Positions 1-6,011 of a DNA stretch of 6,011 bases are shown here, in pieces. The first letter of the stretch is position 1; each line of letters opens with the position of its first letter. Under the pieces are notes generated by a model. That model saw only the letters and a list, made by a program, of their open reading frames with translations, had not been told where the DNA came from and did not search any database. A program made the position numbers and the translations under genes. The stretch lies in assembly GCA_003154055.1 (NCBI GenBank), contig PMCH01000202.1, positions 1-6,011 of the forward strand, written 5' to 3'. Origin of the DNA: Acidobacteriaceae bacterium (GTDB taxonomy: Bacteria > Acidobacteriota > Terriglobia > Terriglobales > Acidobacteriaceae).

Positions 1-42
1 TGATGGCCGCCCTTGGTTTTTGCGCACGAAACCTGATAAGCG

Positions 43-816
43 CTACCGCACAATTCCTTCCACCGGCGAACTGGCGGTGGCGTAGAGTTTCCGGGGCATG
101 CGTCCGGCGAGGTATGCCTGGCGCCCGGCGAGCACCGCGTGTTTCATCGCTTCCGCCATCAGGACGGGTTCCTGCGCGCCCGCGATACCCGTATTCATCA
201 GCACCGCGTCGTAGCCCAGTTCCATTGCGATGGCCGCGTCGGAAGCGGTGCCCACGCCGGCATCCACGATCAAGGGCACGCCGGTGATCATTTCGCGCAG
301 GATGCGAAGGTTGGCTGCGTTCTGGATCCCCAGCCCGCTGCCGATCGGCGCGCCCAGAGGCATCACCGCCGCCGCGCCGGCGTCCACTAGACGCTTGGCA
401 AACACAATGTCATCCGATGTGTACGCCAGGACCGTGAAGCCTTCCTTGACCAGAACGCGAGTGGCTTCGAGAGTGGCCTGCACGTCGGGGAAGAGCGTTT
501 GCTGGTCGCCGATCACCTCCAGCTTGATCCAGTCCGACAGGCCAACCTCACGAGCGAGGCGTGCAGTGCGGATGGTGTCGTCGGCGGTGTAGCAACCGGC
601 GGTGTTAGGAAGAAGAAAATATTTCTTCGGATCGATGAAGTCGAGCAGGGATTCTTTGCTGCGGTCCAGGTTCACGCGCCGCACCGCGACCGTGACCATA
701 TCGGCGCCACTGGCCTCCAGTGCGCGGGCGGTTTCCTGAAATGAACGATATTTGCCTGTGCCGACAATCAGGCGGGAGCGAAACTCTCGGCCGGCAATGA
801 TCAATGAGTCCGTCAT
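43..816 (-). CDS. thiG: Thiazole synthase ThiG
   Basis: ThiG condenses 1-deoxy-D-xylulose 5-phosphate, dehydroglycine and the sulfur carried by ThiS-thiocarboxylate into the thiazole phosphate half of thiamine; it is a cytoplasmic TIM-barrel enzyme. The 257-residue protein is the usual family length. The N-terminus has the typical LIIAGREFRSRLIVGTGKY segment, and the stretch WIKLEVIGD holds the lysine (about residue 98) expected to form the Schiff base with the sugar. The phosphate-binding loops PLGAPIGSGLGI and VDAGVGTASDAA and the late motif LMNTGIAGA are intact. The ATG at 816 is preceded by a close GAGG. The DUF6249-like gene ends 61 bases upstream on the same strand with no obvious terminator between, so read-through from it is possible. 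No thiS, thiF or thiO and no TPP riboswitch is visible in the window. Identification is secure from motifs and length. Confidence 0.96.
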   Translation of the reverse strand: MTDSLIIAGREFRSRLIVGTGKYRSFQETARALEASGADMVTVAVRRVNLDRSKESLLDFIDPKKYFLLPNTAGCYTADDTIRTARLAREVGLSDWIKLEVIGDQQTLFPDVQATLEATRVLVKEGFTVLAYTSDDIVFAKRLVDAGAAAVMPLGAPIGSGLGIQNAANLRILREMITGVPLIVDAGVGTASDAAIAMELGYDAVLMNTGIAGAQEPVLMAEAMKHAVLAGRQAYLAGRMPRKLYATASSPVEGIVR

Positions 817-877
817 GTCCTCATTGTAAAGGCTGCCGCAGGCCGGGAGCTACGTGCTTTTCTGGCGCCCGTTTTCT

Positions 878-1276
878 TCACTCGTTCGGGGCAAGCATGT
901 ACACGTAGGCCAGCAACGCAAAGCCGACCAGCAATGGAATGATTCCGGCGAGATAGACCGGTTCGTCATGGTTGAGTGCCCGCAGGAACACCATGATGCC
1001 AATGCCGACTGCCGTCGTGACCAACCCACCCAGCTTGATGCCTTCCCGGCGCCGCTTCACGGCACCTTTTTCCTGCGCGTGGAGAAGTTCCATTGCGGAC
1101 TTTGCGCCTTCTCCGGATGTTTCAGCGATCTTCTTCATGGTTTCGCTGGTGTAGTAGGCTTCTCTTTCTCGGCGCCGGGCGTCCGACCACGACGCCACCG
1201 CCAGGAACGAAAAGAGCGCGACACTCCCGACGATCGGGACCAACATAGCTGCCATAGGGACTAAATCATGTTCCAC
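878..1276 (-). CDS. DUF6249-like small membrane protein, three predicted helices
   Basis: A 132-residue protein resembling the DUF6249 family, whose biochemical function is unknown to me. Hydrophobic helices lie at about residues 9-29, 81-100 and 106-127. Between the first and second is a charged cytoplasm-like loop (SDARRREREAYY, then SETMKKIAE and a basic KRRREG) likely to be helical. I chose the GTG at 1276 because GGAGG sits about five bases upstream and the hydrophobic N-terminus follows directly. The open frame extends to 1531, but that would run through the divergent promoters and part of the sigma factor gene. It is transcribed away from the ECF sigma factor gene and has its own copy of the matching promoter at 1310-1344, so it is probably a target of that sigma factor. 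The role (envelope sensor, stress protein or sigma regulator) is inference. Gene existence is well supported, function is not. Confidence 0.85.
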   Translation of the reverse strand: MEHDLVPMAAMLVPIVGSVALFSFLAVASWSDARRREREAYYTSETMKKIAETSGEGAKSAMELLHAQEKGAVKRRREGIKLGGLVTTAVGIGIMVFLRALNHDEPVYLAGIIPLLVGFALLAYVYMLAPNE

Positions 1277-1309
1277 CGTAGCCTCCTCGATGCGGTTCTT
1301 CCGCCTGCG

Positions 1310-1351
1310 ACAGGTACGACCCTGGTTTCGAAGCCCCGGTTGCATTTTTTT
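1310..1351 (-). promoter_or_regulatory. ECF-type promoter of the DUF6249-like gene
   Basis: Read on the minus strand: an A-tract (1351-1345), the -35 element TGCAACC (1344-1338), a 17-base spacer, then GTCGTACCTGT (1320-1310) containing the CGT core usual for ECF -10 elements. It matches the divergent promoter at 1380-1421 in both elements and in spacing. Transcription should start around 1304-1308, giving a leader of about 30 bases that includes the GGAGG of the gene starting at 1276. The AAC/CGT pattern is established for ECF promoters; the assignment to the adjacent sigma factor is inferred. Confidence 0.75.
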
Positions 1352-1379
1352 CGCTCGCGGACCGGGATCAGGCCGGACG

Positions 1380-1421
1380 AAAATAATGCAACCAGCTGCC
1401 GGGACGGGCTGTCGTACCTGT
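1380..1421 (+). promoter_or_regulatory. ECF-type promoter of the sigma factor operon (probable autoregulation)
   Basis: A-rich stretch (1380-1386), -35 element TGCAACC (1387-1393), 17-base spacer (1394-1410), and GTCGTACCTGT (1411-1421). It is the near mirror of the promoter at 1310-1351: the 7-base and 11-base elements are identical and the spacer length is equal, while the spacer sequences differ. Transcription would begin at about 1421-1424, right at the GGAGG that serves the GTG at 1438, so the leader is very short. ECF factors commonly drive their own operon, which supports autoregulation. Confidence 0.75.
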
Positions 1422-1437
1422 GGAGGCAGTTTCAGGC

Positions 1438-2001
1438 GTGAGTCCCAACGACGATCGGGCCGATGTCGAGAAAGTGCTGGCCGGAGAGGCTGCCGCCTTT
1501 GAGGGGATTGTCTGCCGCTGGCAGGGTCCACTGGTAAATCTGGCGTACCGGTTCTGCCGGGACCGGGGCCGCGCCGAGGAAATGGCGCAGGAAGCCTTTC
1601 TCCGCGCTTACCGCGGGCTCGGACAGTGGCGGCAGGAGTCGGCGTTTTCCACCTGGCTCTTCGCTCTGGCTACTAACCTCTTTCGCTCGGAGTTGCGTCG
1701 GATTCCGGTTCGGACGGTGTCGCTCGACGATGTTCCTGAGCCCCGAGACTCCCGCGCCTCCGACGGTGGCCTGGAAGACGCGGATCGCGACCGAGCGGTG
1801 CGGAGGGCGGTCTTTGCCCTGCCGCCCAAGTATCGCGAAGCGCTGATCCTTTTTTACTTTCACAACATGGATGTCCCCGCGACCGCGTCCAGCCTGGGCC
1901 TGCCAGAAGGCACGGTCAAGGCGAGACTGTTTCGAGGCCGCGAAATCCTGCGGGACAAACTCCCGCAATTACTGGCTGCACCGCGCCTGAAGGAGGCTTG
2001 A
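1438..2001 (+). CDS. ECF-family RNA polymerase sigma factor
   Basis: A 187-residue sigma70-family factor with only regions 2 and 4, the extracytoplasmic-function layout. Region 2 covers about residues 18-88, with AEEMAQEAFLRAYRGL and the promoter-melting/-10 recognition segment FSTWLFALATNLFRSELRR. A variable acidic linker (about 95-120) follows. Region 4 spans about 121-175: ALPPKYREALILFYF, then the helix-turn-helix ending in LPEGTVKARLFRGREIL, which should contact the -35 element. The GTG at 1438 is chosen, with GGAGG at 1422-1426. The in-frame GTG at 1420 lies within the promoter and would be almost leaderless. Its stop overlaps the start of the next gene (TGATG), so the two are translationally coupled. 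Both divergent promoters probably belong to its regulon. I cannot assign a named ECF group with confidence. Confidence 0.93.
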   Translation: MSPNDDRADVEKVLAGEAAAFEGIVCRWQGPLVNLAYRFCRDRGRAEEMAQEAFLRAYRGLGQWRQESAFSTWLFALATNLFRSELRRIPVRTVSLDDVPEPRDSRASDGGLEDADRDRAVRRAVFALPPKYREALILFYFHNMDVPATASSLGLPEGTVKARLFRGREILRDKLPQLLAAPRLKEA

Positions 2002-2369
2002 TGCGATCCGACGACCTGAATCACATTCTGTCCGGCGAGGACGAGATCCTCCCCTCGTCGGGTTTCGTCGACTCCGTCATGGATGCGGTGCGGCGAGAGG
2101 CCGAAGCACCGCCGCCCATCCCGTTTCCCTGGAAGCGTGCGCTGCCATTGTTGGCGGTTGCTTGCGTGACCCTCGCGGTGGTGACGGTTGTCGCAGTCGC
2201 GGGATTTGTCCGGGAAGCAGGCACTCACCAGCCGCCGGCTACCTGGACCGCTGTTTTGCCGGTTCTGACTACGGCGAAGGGAACGATTGCGGGATGGACT
2301 CTGCTGGCACTGCTGGTGAGTTTCGCCTCAGTGAAGCTCTCGATGAGGCTGGGGAGGGGTCGAGTCTGA
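2001..2369 (+). CDS. Small two-helix membrane protein coupled to the ECF sigma factor
   Basis: A 122-residue protein starting at the ATG that overlaps the sigma factor stop, with AGGAGG at 1991-1996. Residues 1-45 are soluble and partly acidic (DDLNHILSGEDEILPSSGF, then SVMDAVRREAEA) followed by a proline-rich PPPIPFPWKR. Predicted membrane helices lie at about 47-69 and 95-114, with a short basic tail (RLGRGRV). By position it is the expected place for an anti-sigma factor, and the N-terminal segment would be cytoplasmic with both ends inside. However, the HxxxCxxC zinc-binding motif of ZAS anti-sigma domains is absent and there is only one cysteine, in the first helix. It could be an atypical sigma regulator or a membrane partner of the divergent DUF6249-like protein. 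The gene call is solid from coupling and ribosome binding site; the role is inference. Confidence 0.82.
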   Translation: MRSDDLNHILSGEDEILPSSGFVDSVMDAVRREAEAPPPIPFPWKRALPLLAVACVTLAVVTVVAVAGFVREAGTHQPPATWTAVLPVLTTAKGTIAGWTLLALLVSFASVKLSMRLGRGRV

Positions 2370-2422
2370 GGTGATGAGTTGGTGCAAAAGCGGATCGTAA
2401 CGGCGTTTTCAGACCAGAGAAA

Positions 2423-2683
2423 TCAGCAATCTCGGAACAGCGGGTGTGGCGTGAAGGACCCCAGCGAATCCAGTTGTGCTCGCAGGATCTCTTTGGGTTC
2501 GTAGGCATACTCCTGGCCACAGTCGTCACACCGGACCTTCAGGCGGTCGTCCAAGGCGGGCGGCGAAAGGAAGGCATCGGTCTCAGCGAGGGGAATCTTG
2601 TGTGCGAAGAACAGATTCTGCCGGCTGTGAAAACGGTGGTTCTTACACAGTACGACCCAGAAATATTGGTTGCTGTCAGTCAT
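2423..2683 (-). CDS. Small conserved-type protein with a CxxC motif (function unknown)
   Basis: An 86-residue protein, convergent with the sigma factor operon. It opens with YFWVVLCKNHRFHSRQNLFFAHKIPLAETDAF, continues with a linker, and carries KVRCDDCGQEYAYEPKEIL at about residues 50-68, then ends in PHPLFRDC. The CDDC pair plus the earlier Cys and His residues could bind a metal in a zinc-ribbon-like fold, although a second clear CxxC is missing. I recall similar short hypothetical proteins in Acidobacteriota but know no function. The ATG at 2683 is taken as start; a GTG at 2710 is an alternative that adds nine residues. The ribosome binding site is weak (GGGGTG upstream of the ATG). The composition looks protein-like rather than a shadow frame, and no other gene covers this stretch. 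Confidence 0.72.
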   Translation of the reverse strand: MTDSNQYFWVVLCKNHRFHSRQNLFFAHKIPLAETDAFLSPPALDDRLKVRCDDCGQEYAYEPKEILRAQLDSLGSFTPHPLFRDC

Positions 2684-2813
2684 GCCGCACCCCACTGGCC
2701 CGAAACACACCCCAACACATTCTCCACCTTGACTACCACGCAGTTTTCACGGAATTGTAAACAAGTTGTCTATTTATCGGTGCGATTCTGGGGGCCACGA
2801 TTCCGCGACCATC

Positions 2814-4583
2814 TTATCCCGCAATGATTTCCGCCCTTTTGTACATCTCGTCGATCATCGCCCGGTAGCGCTCCTCAATTCCGCGGCGGCGAACTTTCAG
2901 GGTGTGGGTTAGAGTGCCGTCGGAGGCGGAAAACTCCTCCGGCACCAGCAGCACGCGTTTGAGTTTCTCGAAGCGGGCCAGGCTCTTGTTCAGTTCCTCG
3001 ACCATCCCGTCATAAAGCGCCTGCACTTTTGGATTGGCTACCAGCTCTTCGTGCGAAGCAAAGACAATCTTGTTGACTCGCGCCCAATCTTCCAGAAGTG
3101 GGAAGTGGGGCGAAATCAGAACTGCTGGAAACCGGCGCCGGTCGCCGAGCACGACCGCCGTTCCGATCAGCGGGTTGAGTTTGAGCGAATTCTCGATTGG
3201 TTGCGGCGCGATGAACTTCCCCCCGGAGGTTTTGATCAGGTCCTTCTTTCGATCGGTGATCGAGAGGTACCCTTCGCTGTCCAGCGCACCGATGTCGCCC
3301 GTCTTGAACCAGCCTTCCACGAAGGCGTCGCGTGTTTCTTGTGGACGATTCCAGTAGCCCGTGAAGACGGATGGACCGCGCACCAGAACCTCGCCGTCCT
3401 CGGCGATCCGAACCTCCACATTCGCGAGGGGTTTGCCAACCGTGCCCAGTTTGTGTGCCCCGGGGGTATTCACCGCGATCACCGGAGAGGTTTCGGTCAG
3501 CCCATATCCTTCGTGAATTCGAATGCCGATGTCGGCATACCACTCCGCCAGTTCCCGTCCGAGCGGGGCGCCTCCGGAAATAAACACCTCAGTCCTGCCA
3601 CCCAAGCCAGCCCGCACTTTGCTGAAAACCAAATGGTTTGCCAGTGACCAGGAGAACGATGCGGGCTGAAGTCCGGCGAGGGTCGTCGGGCGTTGCTTCC
3701 GTCCCACGGAGAGCGCCCAGCCGTAAATAACATTATTGGGGAAGCGGGTTGTCTTCAGAATGACCTGCTGCCGGATTTTTTCGTAAATGCGAGGCACGGC
3801 AACGAAAATGGCCGGTCGCAGCTCCGCCAGAGCCTGAGACAGGTGCGCAATATCGGGACAATAGGCCAGCGTGATGCCACGGTAGAGCAGGGCGAAATCA
3901 ACGTGCCGCGCCGTAACGTGCGACAGCGGCAGAAAAGAAATGCTTACCGCGCCTCGAATCAGGCCGAAACCCTCAAGGGAACACGCGATGTTGGAAGTCA
4001 AGTTGCCGTGGGTGAGCATGGCTCCCTTGGATGTTCCCGTTGTCCCCGATGTATAGATGATCGTGGCCAGATCGTTGGGGCGGACGGCGCGGGAGCGGGC
4101 GTCGAACTCGGGGTCGGGATCAACCGGGCCTTGCAACATCAGTCGTTGCATGTGAACGGCGTGAGCTGTCTCGACTGCGTCCATCACAAGCACGTGCTCC
4201 ACCGGCGTGCGTTCCTGGATAGCCAGAATCTTTTGCAGTTGGACCTCGGTCGAGACGGCAATCGCTCGTGCTCCCGAGTCGTTGAGGATGAAGGCGGTCT
4301 GTTCCGTTGTTTGGGTGGAGTAAATGGGAACGGCGACAGCGCCCAGGCTCAGGATCGCGAAATCGGTGATCGTCCACTCCGGACGGTTCTCGCTGAGGAT
4401 GGCGACCCGGTCACCGGGGCTGATGCCCCACGACTGGAGGGTGCGAGCCACTCCAACCACGTTCCGGTACAGTTCCGCAGAGGAAATGGGGACCCAGTCC
4501 AGCACCTGCCTTTGCAGCATGACGCGGTCGCGATGACTCCCGCAAACTCCCAGGAGAACGTCATTCAGCGTCTGAATTCCCAT
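2814..4583 (-). CDS. Long-chain fatty acid-CoA ligase (AMP-forming)
   Basis: A complete 589-residue member of the adenylate-forming superfamily, FadD15/ACSL-like. It activates fatty acids with ATP to acyl-adenylate and transfers them to CoA, for degradation or lipid synthesis, at the inner face of the membrane. Visible motifs in order: the N-terminal GDRVAILSENRPEW (about 57-70), the phosphate-binding YTSGTTGTSKG (177-187), the mid-domain SFLPLSHVTAR, the adenine-site EGYGLTETSP (358-367), WFKTGDIG (425-432), and the hinge and C-terminal domain DRKKDLIKTSGGKFIAPQPIE (starting at 444). Near the end GTLTHTLKVRR supplies a lysine (about 563) in the usual C-terminal context. The ATG at 4583 is preferred; a GTG at 4589 adds two residues. 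No strong ribosome binding site is seen; a possible -10 (TACAAT, minus strand, 4613-4608) lies upstream. It appears to be a single-gene unit. Chain-length preference cannot be read from sequence. Confidence 0.95.
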   Translation of the reverse strand: MGIQTLNDVLLGVCGSHRDRVMLQRQVLDWVPISSAELYRNVVGVARTLQSWGISPGDRVAILSENRPEWTITDFAILSLGAVAVPIYSTQTTEQTAFILNDSGARAIAVSTEVQLQKILAIQERTPVEHVLVMDAVETAHAVHMQRLMLQGPVDPDPEFDARSRAVRPNDLATIIYTSGTTGTSKGAMLTHGNLTSNIACSLEGFGLIRGAVSISFLPLSHVTARHVDFALLYRGITLAYCPDIAHLSQALAELRPAIFVAVPRIYEKIRQQVILKTTRFPNNVIYGWALSVGRKQRPTTLAGLQPASFSWSLANHLVFSKVRAGLGGRTEVFISGGAPLGRELAEWYADIGIRIHEGYGLTETSPVIAVNTPGAHKLGTVGKPLANVEVRIAEDGEVLVRGPSVFTGYWNRPQETRDAFVEGWFKTGDIGALDSEGYLSITDRKKDLIKTSGGKFIAPQPIENSLKLNPLIGTAVVLGDRRRFPAVLISPHFPLLEDWARVNKIVFASHEELVANPKVQALYDGMVEELNKSLARFEKLKRVLLVPEEFSASDGTLTHTLKVRRRGIEERYRAMIDEMYKRAEIIAG

Positions 4584-4768
4584 GCGCACAATCGAAGACC
4601 CGCAGACATTGTACAGAGCCAGCGAGAATCGATTGGATCAACTTCTTTCGCCCGCCGGTAGACGTTTCGCAGTTTCTGAAACATGCGATGCCGCTTGGTG
4701 ATCCCATGGCTCGGCGTCCCACATCCGCTGTTCTTGCCGTGCAGTTGCCAATCTTGGCTGAACCAAGT

Positions 4769-4797
4769 TTGACCCGCCCCGAGTGCGCTGTTATGAT
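4769..4797 (+). promoter_or_regulatory. Sigma70-like promoter of the initiator tRNA gene
   Basis: TTGACC (4769-4774), a 17-base spacer, and TATGAT (4792-4797) make a near-consensus housekeeping promoter. The expected start is at about 4802-4804, which coincides with the mature 5' end of the tRNA at 4803, so the 5' leader would be essentially absent. Confidence 0.82.
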
Positions 4798-4802
4798 TTT
4801 CA

Positions 4803-4879
<77 letters not shown>

Positions 4880-4919
4880 AAGCAATCATAAGGTTACGGG
4901 CAATTGGGCACTTGCAGCG

Positions 4920-4939
4920 ACTGTCCAAAACTGTCCAAT
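4920..4939 (+). repeat. 10-bp tandem direct repeat beside the tRNA/integrase junction
   Basis: Two adjacent copies, ACTGTCCAAA and ACTGTCCAAT, nine of ten bases identical, spaced exactly one helical turn. They sit between the tRNA 3' end and the integrase stop, where arm-type binding sites of an integrase or sites for an excision factor are often found. The binding role is inferred. Confidence 0.55.
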
Positions 4940-4968
4940 AAGGGGAACTGCCTCACAGTTCCCCTTAT
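4938..4968. terminator. Long hairpin after the integrase, likely bidirectional terminator
   Basis: Perfect 13-bp inverted repeat: ATAAGGGGAACTG, loop CCTCA, CAGTTCCCCTTAT. It lies directly after the integrase stop (TAG at 4971-4969 on the minus strand). The trailing T-run is short on either strand, so it may act as a weak intrinsic terminator; it could also separate tRNA transcription from the element. Confidence 0.65.
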
Positions 4969-6011
4969 CTATTGAATGGAGATCTGCTGATTGGCAGACC
5001 TTCTCAAGAGGCGGTGCACGATTGGCCGATTGGCCTTGCGTTTTGCCAAGGCCGAGAAATTTCCATACTGGTCCATCGTGGTAGAAACGTGCGCGTGTCG
5101 CATGAGTTTCTGCTGTACGCCCACGGGTGCTCCGGTTTCGTCCAGCCATGCACGGTAGGTGTGGCGGAACGTGTGGAACCCGATCCTGCCAAGTCCCAAC
5201 TGGAGACCTGCCGGAACCAGGTAGTCGGCACGAATCGAATCGGCGTGATAAGGCCGACCGGTCACCGGACTCGGGAAGAGCCATCGCCCCTCCGAGTCGA
5301 GACAGAGCGCTTGCCATTTCCTCAGTTCCAGAATGAATCCCCGTTCGATCGGGACCTCGTCCTGCGAGTACTCCGTCTTCAATTTGTTGAGTCGCTTCCC
5401 GACTGCTGATCGCTGGATCAGAACCACCGATCGCTTGAAGTCGAAGTCCGTCCACTGCAAACCCAGGATTTCGCTGATTCGCAAACCGAAGCACAGACCA
5501 ATCAGCACGATGGTTCGAAAGGGCTGAACCAGCGCGTCGAGTATTTGCCAAGCATCCTTTACCTGGAGGACGCGAGGACGTTTCTTGCGCTTGCTGATGC
5601 CCTTCACTTCGACCAAGTCCATGGGGTTTCGCTCCACGTTCAGCAATTCCCAAAGCATCGCTTTGTCGAAAAGACGGTACATCAGGGACCGAATGTGCCC
5701 CTTGTACTTGGGTGAGAGGACGAGCCTGCGGAGCCAGTCCTGTACTAGGGAGGGCCGAACATCTTCCAAGTAGGCGTCGCCCCACTTGGGTCGGATGTTG
5801 GCAAATCATACTTCGGTAGGAGGCTAGAGTATTGTGGGTGAGTTGTTCGGCTTCCTGTTCCTGTTTCTGATCGAGCAGGAAACGGTCGAGGAGGCCGCAA
5901 AAGAGAACCGGTTCTCGGCGTGCAATGCCATCGTTGATCATCAGCCTCATGCCTTCTGCTGCCTTCAAAGCGAGTGCCTCTGTCTTGAACTGTTCTACGG
6001 TTCCGACGGTC
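4969..6011 (-). pseudogene. Tyrosine recombinase/integrase, frameshifted and cut by the window edge
   Basis: A phage/island-type site-specific recombinase that would cut and rejoin DNA through a catalytic tyrosine. The N-terminal part is read from the window edge (VGTVEQFKTEALALKAAEG, an arm-binding-like segment) to RSMICQH near 5797. The remainder continues in another frame from RPKWGDAYLEDVRPS down to 4969. The C-terminal part, open from about 5769 to 4969, keeps every catalytic residue: Arg in GLRISEILGL, Lys in KTEYSQDEVP, HTFRH, and His and Tyr in LMRHAHVSTTMDQYG. Relatives as I recall them read NHIRPKWGD at the break, so restoring two bases after CAACAT rebuilds the protein. A 1-base insertion is an equivalent alternative. 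The TTG at 5769 is only a nominal start for the fragment. The 5' end lies outside the window. It points at the tRNA-fMet gene, as in elements integrated in a tRNA. A sequencing error could also explain the break. Confidence 0.85.

Noticed and set aside
1..27. Possible minus-strand GTG start at 27 (MRKNQGRPS...) downstream of thiG
   Set aside because: Only nine codons are inside the window and no clear ribosome binding site is present, so it cannot be supported.
1420..1437. Upstream GTG start for the sigma factor at 1420
   Set aside because: It lies at the end of the -10 region, at or before the expected transcription start, and has no ribosome binding site.
1277..1531. N-terminal extension of the DUF6249-like open frame
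   Set aside because: It crosses both divergent promoters and part of the sigma factor gene; a GTG with a good GGAGG exists at 1276.
2729..2765. TTGACT with a downstream AT-rich stretch as a plus-strand promoter
   Set aside because: No good -10 lies at proper spacing and no plus-strand gene follows.
3693..4661. 322-codon plus-strand open frame opposite the acyl-CoA ligase
   Set aside because: Antisense shadow of a gene with clear catalytic motifs; it has no recognisable domain.
4584..4768. Search for a gene or regulatory RNA between the acyl-CoA ligase and the tRNA promoter
   Set aside because: Only small imperfect hairpins were seen (such as CTTGG-CTGAA-CCAAG and GTTT-CTG-AAAC), with no convincing coding frame or known RNA fold.
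4886..5968. Long 360-codon minus-strand open frame through the integrase
   Set aside because: Only its first part (above about 5797) is integrase-like; below the frameshift it is an out-of-frame shadow with low-complexity, arginine- and serine-rich composition.

Overview
The window looks like chromosomal DNA from an Acidobacteriota-type bacterium, possibly near Bryobacter or Solibacter. I base this on recalled resemblance of several proteins (the DUF6249-like membrane protein, the small CxxC protein, the tyrosine integrase) and on a moderately high GC content. No search was run, so the taxonomic call is tentative. The genes are ordinary chromosomal genes up to about 4880. Beyond that lies the edge of what appears to be an element integrated at a tRNA gene.

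Layout. Positions 43-816 (-) encode thiazole synthase ThiG. Positions 878-1276 (-) encode a small three-helix DUF6249-like membrane protein. The divergent gene at 1438-2001 (+) encodes an ECF-type sigma factor, and its stop overlaps by one base the start of a two-helix membrane protein (2001-2369, +). Positions 2423-2683 (-) hold a small conserved-looking protein with a CxxC motif. Positions 2814-4583 (-) encode a complete long-chain acyl-CoA synthetase. A strong sigma70-like promoter (4769-4797) drives an initiator tRNA-fMet gene (4803-4879, +). A 10-bp tandem repeat and a long hairpin follow, and then a tyrosine recombinase on the minus strand (4969 to the window edge), which is broken by a frameshift near 5795.

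The most interesting part is the 1310-1421 intergenic region. It carries two divergent promoters of nearly identical design: an A-rich tract, TGCAACC, exactly 17 bases, then GTCGTACCTGT. One points at the sigma factor operon and the other at the DUF6249-like gene. The simplest reading is that the sigma factor activates its own operon and the divergent membrane protein gene together, making a compact three-protein membrane-stress module. The stimulus and the regulator of the sigma factor are not evident, since the downstream membrane protein shows no zinc-binding anti-sigma motif.

On the right, the tRNA gene followed by an inward-facing integrase is the classic layout of an integrative element using the tRNA 3' end as attachment site. 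The integrase reads as a 2-base deletion in an otherwise intact gene, so the element may be immobile, unless this is a sequencing error.
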